Source: Paractinoplanes ferrugineus | Lineage (GTDB): Bacteria > Actinomycetota > Actinomycetes > Mycobacteriales > Micromonosporaceae | Length of the DNA: 64,000 bases | Reading direction: 5' to 3' | NCBI RefSeq assembly: GCF_016862195.1 | Contig: NZ_BOMM01000004.1 | Coordinates: forward strand, 1-64,000 | In this document: positions 61,686 through 64,000 of the stretch, one piece after another | How positions within the stretch are numbered: the first letter of the stretch is position 1 | How the letters are laid out: every line of letters begins with the position of its first letter | Program-made: the position numbers and the translations under genes | The notes under the pieces: generated by a model | Databases searched by the model: none | The model's input: only the letters and a program-made list of their open reading frames with translations | What the model was told of the DNA's origin: nothing

Positions 61686-63905
61686 ATGTCAACGGGGCGG
61701 CTTTCAGAGCCGGTGGTTGCGGTGAACGAGTCCGGTGGGAGCCGTGACGACGAGAGCGAGGGGCTGACCCGTTGGGTGCGGCCGCCGTCCTCCCGCCGCA
61801 CGGTGGCGCGGTTGGTGCAGTTCGTGGGCCTGGCCGACGCCGTGTTCTGCGTGCTGTCGCCCCGCCACCACCAGTTCACGCTGCTGGCCGACATGGTGCC
61901 GACCGCCGGCATGGTGACCGCCCGGGTGGCCACTGGAGTGATCGGCGTCCTGCTCATCTACCTGGGCGCCGGCCTACGCCGCGGCAAGCGCCGGGCCTGG
62001 CTGCTCGCCCTCGTCCTCTCCCTGGTCAGCATCGGACTCCACCTGGTCAAGGGCGGTCTGCCACCGATCATCTTCGCCGGCGTGATCGTCGCGCTGCTGG
62101 TTCTCAAACGTGCCGAGTTCACCGCCGAGGGCGACCCGCGCAACCGGTGGCGAGCGGCGCGGGCGTGCTCGATGTTCCTGGGCGCCGGCTTCGTGCTGGG
62201 TTTCGCCGAGATCGCCGTGCGGGTCAACCGGCTCGAAGGCAGCCCCGGCGTGCTGAGCTGGGCCGGCCACGCCGCCCTCGGCCTGATCGGCGTCACCGGC
62301 CCGGTTCATTTCCAGCACCCCCTCGGCGCGCTTACCGTGACCATCACCACCGGCGCGTTCGGACTGCTCGGGTTCGGCCTCGGTGGCCTGCTGCTGCTGC
62401 GCCCGAGCAGTGGCACGCAGACCACCGACGAGGCCGAGGAGCACGCCCGGCTGCGCGCGATGCTCGACAAGCACGGCGACGCCGACTCGCTCGGATACTT
62501 CGCGCTGCGCAGCGACAAGCAACTCGTCTGGGCGCCGTCGGGCCGGGCGGCCGTGGCCTACCGCGTGGTCAACGGGGTCAGCCTCGCCTCCGGCGATCCG
62601 CTCGGCCTGCCCTCGGAATGGCCCCGCGCCATCGGCAGATGGCTGGCCGACTGCGCCCGGCACGGGTGGACGCCGGCCGTGCTGGCCTGTGGCACCGCCG
62701 GTGGCCGGGCCTACCAGAAGGCCGGCCTCGACGTCATCGAGCTCGGTGACGAGGCGATCGTCGACGTCGCCGGGTTCGCCCTGACCGGCCGGTCGATGCG
62801 CGGCGTACGGCAGGCGGTCGGCCGCATCCTCCGCGCCGGCTACTCCTGCACCGTCGTCCGGCAGCGTGACCTCACGCCGGAAGCCCTCGCCGAGGCCGTG
62901 GCCTGTGCCGACAAGCTGCGCGACGGCAACGTCGAGCGAGGCTTCTCGATGGCGTTGTCCCGCATCGGCGACCCCGCCGACGGTGACTGCATGCTCGTGC
63001 TCTGCCGCGACGAGGAGAACACCCTGCGCGGCGTTCTCCAGTTCGTGCCGTGGGGTCGCCGCGGCCTGTCCCTCGACCTCATGCGTGGCGACCGCACCGC
63101 CCCCAACGGCCTCACCGAGCTGATGGTGGTCTCGGCGATCGAGGCCGCCCCGGCGGCCGGCATCGAGCGCATCTCCCTCAACTTCGCGGTGCTGCGCTCG
63201 GTGTTCGCCCGCGCCGAGGAACTGGGCGCGGGCCCGGTCACCCGCCTGTGGTGCGGCATCCTGCGCTCGGTCTCGCGGATGTGGCAGATCGAGTCGCTCT
63301 ACCGGGCCAACGCCAAATACCAGCCCGAGTGGCAGCCCCGCTTCCTCTGCTTCCCCTCCGCCCGCGACCTGCCCCGCATCGCCATCGGCGCGCTGAGCGC
63401 CGAGTCCTTCCTCCCCCTGGGCGCCCACCCCGCCCCGCTCGCCCCACCCGCGTCCGCGCAGCCCGCCGCCGCCGCGCAGCCCGCTGCCGTCCCCGCGAAG
63501 CCCGCCGCCCCCGCGAAGCCCGCCGCCCCCGCGAAGCTCGACGCCGAATCCGCGAAGTCCGCCCCCGCGAAGCCCGAGACCGCGCGGCCCACCGCTGACC
63601 TCGCGAAGCCGAGCGCCCCGGCGGAGCCCGCCGCTGAGGCGGTGCGGCTTCCTTCGGCGCGCTCCGCCACGCGGGTCGTGCGGCCCGCGCCCACGGAGCC
63701 GGCCGCTCTCGTCGCCCGGCCGACTTCGGGCCCACCCGTGTCCGCGGAGCCGGCCGCCCGCACCGCGCGGCCGGCTTCCACGCGGCCCGGTGCCTCGGGT
63801 GGGCGGTCCGGGGCCACCAAGTCGGCCGGAAGCGTCGGGCGGTCGGCCACGGCCCGGCCGGCTGCCCCGGCCGCGCCGCCCACCCCTGTCGAGCCCTGCG
63901 CGTGA
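61686..63905 (+). CDS. LysX/MprF-like phosphatidylglycerol lysyltransferase domain (DUF2156) membrane protein
   Basis: 739 residues. N-terminal membrane region with about six helices (30-230), then a DUF2156/GNAT-like catalytic domain (about 260-570: GYFALRSDKQLVWAPSGRAA, YQKAGLDVIELGDEAIVD, ISLNFAVLRSVFARAEE, ALYRANAKYQPEWQPRF-like end). It is followed by about 150 residues of Ala/Pro/Lys tail. Such proteins transfer amino acids to phosphatidylglycerol or modify the envelope, giving cationic-peptide resistance. ATG 61686 is chosen with AAAGGAAA upstream. The lysyl-tRNA synthetase half of LysX is absent. Confidence 0.86.
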   Translation: MSTGRLSEPVVAVNESGGSRDDESEGLTRWVRPPSSRRTVARLVQFVGLADAVFCVLSPRHHQFTLLADMVPTAGMVTARVATGVIGVLLIYLGAGLRRGKRRAWLLALVLSLVSIGLHLVKGGLPPIIFAGVIVALLVLKRAEFTAEGDPRNRWRAARACSMFLGAGFVLGFAEIAVRVNRLEGSPGVLSWAGHAALGLIGVTGPVHFQHPLGALTVTITTGAFGLLGFGLGGLLLLRPSSGTQTTDEAEEHARLRAMLDKHGDADSLGYFALRSDKQLVWAPSGRAAVAYRVVNGVSLASGDPLGLPSEWPRAIGRWLADCARHGWTPAVLACGTAGGRAYQKAGLDVIELGDEAIVDVAGFALTGRSMRGVRQAVGRILRAGYSCTVVRQRDLTPEALAEAVACADKLRDGNVERGFSMALSRIGDPADGDCMLVLCRDEENTLRGVLQFVPWGRRGLSLDLMRGDRTAPNGLTELMVVSAIEAAPAAGIERISLNFAVLRSVFARAEELGAGPVTRLWCGILRSVSRMWQIESLYRANAKYQPEWQPRFLCFPSARDLPRIAIGALSAESFLPLGAHPAPLAPPASAQPAAAAQPAAVPAKPAAPAKPAAPAKLDAESAKSAPAKPETARPTADLAKPSAPAEPAAEAVRLPSARSATRVVRPAPTEPAALVARPTSGPPVSAEPAARTARPASTRPGASGGRSGATKSAGSVGRSATARPAAPAAPPTPVEPCA

Positions 63906-64000
63906 GCCTCACCGGGCTGCCACTGATCCTGCTCACGTGGGTCCTGGCGATCGTCGCGGTGGCCGCCACCGTGCGCTGGTGGCGGCTCCCCGGGCGGCGC
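63902..64000 (+). CDS. 5' end of a membrane protein gene (truncated by window)
   Basis: GTG 63902 overlaps the upstream stop (GTGA). The visible 33 codons encode VSLTGLPLILLTWVLAIVAV, then AATVRWWRLPG, a signal anchor. In many actinobacteria the gene after a DUF2156 protein encodes a secreted alpha/beta-hydrolase (esterase); that identity cannot be checked here. Confidence 0.65.
   Translation, partial: MSLTGLPLILLTWVLAIVAVAATVRWWRLPGRR

Overview
The window is about 72% or more G+C by eye, with GTG/ATG/TTG starts, densely packed genes and many leaderless-looking promoters. It has actinobacterial hallmarks: mutT1-ppk beside an F420-type guanylyltransferase, an ndgR-type IclR regulator divergent from leuCD, HupB with a Lys/Ala tail, and an AfsR/SARP-like regulator. 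An Actinoplanes/Micromonosporaceae-like chromosome fits best, but this is inferred from gene content and not from a marker gene. No prophage, CRISPR array or intact insertion sequence was seen.

Layout. 0-4.4 kb: two sugar ABC permeases and a GH2 beta-mannosidase (mannoside uptake and cleavage). 4.4-9 kb: an MFS exporter with an unusual C-terminal array of three carboxypeptidase-regulatory-like domains, then an SDR/TetR divergent pair with twin operators. 9.1-25.9 kb and 48.6-50.7 kb: branched-chain amino-acid synthesis (ilvD, ilvB-ilvN-ilvC, leuB, ilvE, cimA, leuC-leuD with ndgR), interleaved with a GGDEF-EAL protein, mannosyl-3-phosphoglycerate synthase and serA. 26-36.4 kb: a short threonyl-tRNA synthetase paralogue with its own Thr-codon leader, a SelW-like protein, two paralogous membrane-anchored EEP-family proteins, a repeat-rich hypothetical gene, ArfB, an M16 peptidase pair and a P1-family peptidase. 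36.5-37.8 kb: an A+T-richer patch with a secreted halocin-C8-like precursor and a 52-residue membrane protein. 38-47 kb: a conserved family of uncertain function, a hydrolase, an ABC exporter with an XRE regulator, an FAH-family enzyme, a SARP-like regulator, a lipoprotein and an NmrA-type protein. 47.1-47.3 kb: tRNA-Gln(CUG) and tRNA-Glu(CUC). 50.8-56.2 kb: hupB, mutT1, ppk, a small OB-fold protein and cofC/fbiD. 56.3-64 kb: acyltransferase, gpsA, a trans-sulfuration-type PLP enzyme, a zinc-ribbon protein, a GntR/YtrA-type ABC operon and a LysX/MprF-like lipid-modifying membrane protein.

How the genes work together. cimA, leuCD, leuB, ilvBNC, ilvD and ilvE together encode a threonine-independent route to isoleucine as well as the valine pathway; leuA is not in the window. 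Two of these loci (ilvB and cimA) have leader peptides with Val/Leu/Ile codons followed by terminator hairpins. The thrS-like gene has an 18-residue leader containing Thr-Thr-Thr and two hairpins, one of which covers its ribosome-binding site. The most novel candidates are the Thr-leader-controlled, editing-domain-less ThrRS and the halocin-C8-like secreted protein with its small membrane neighbour.
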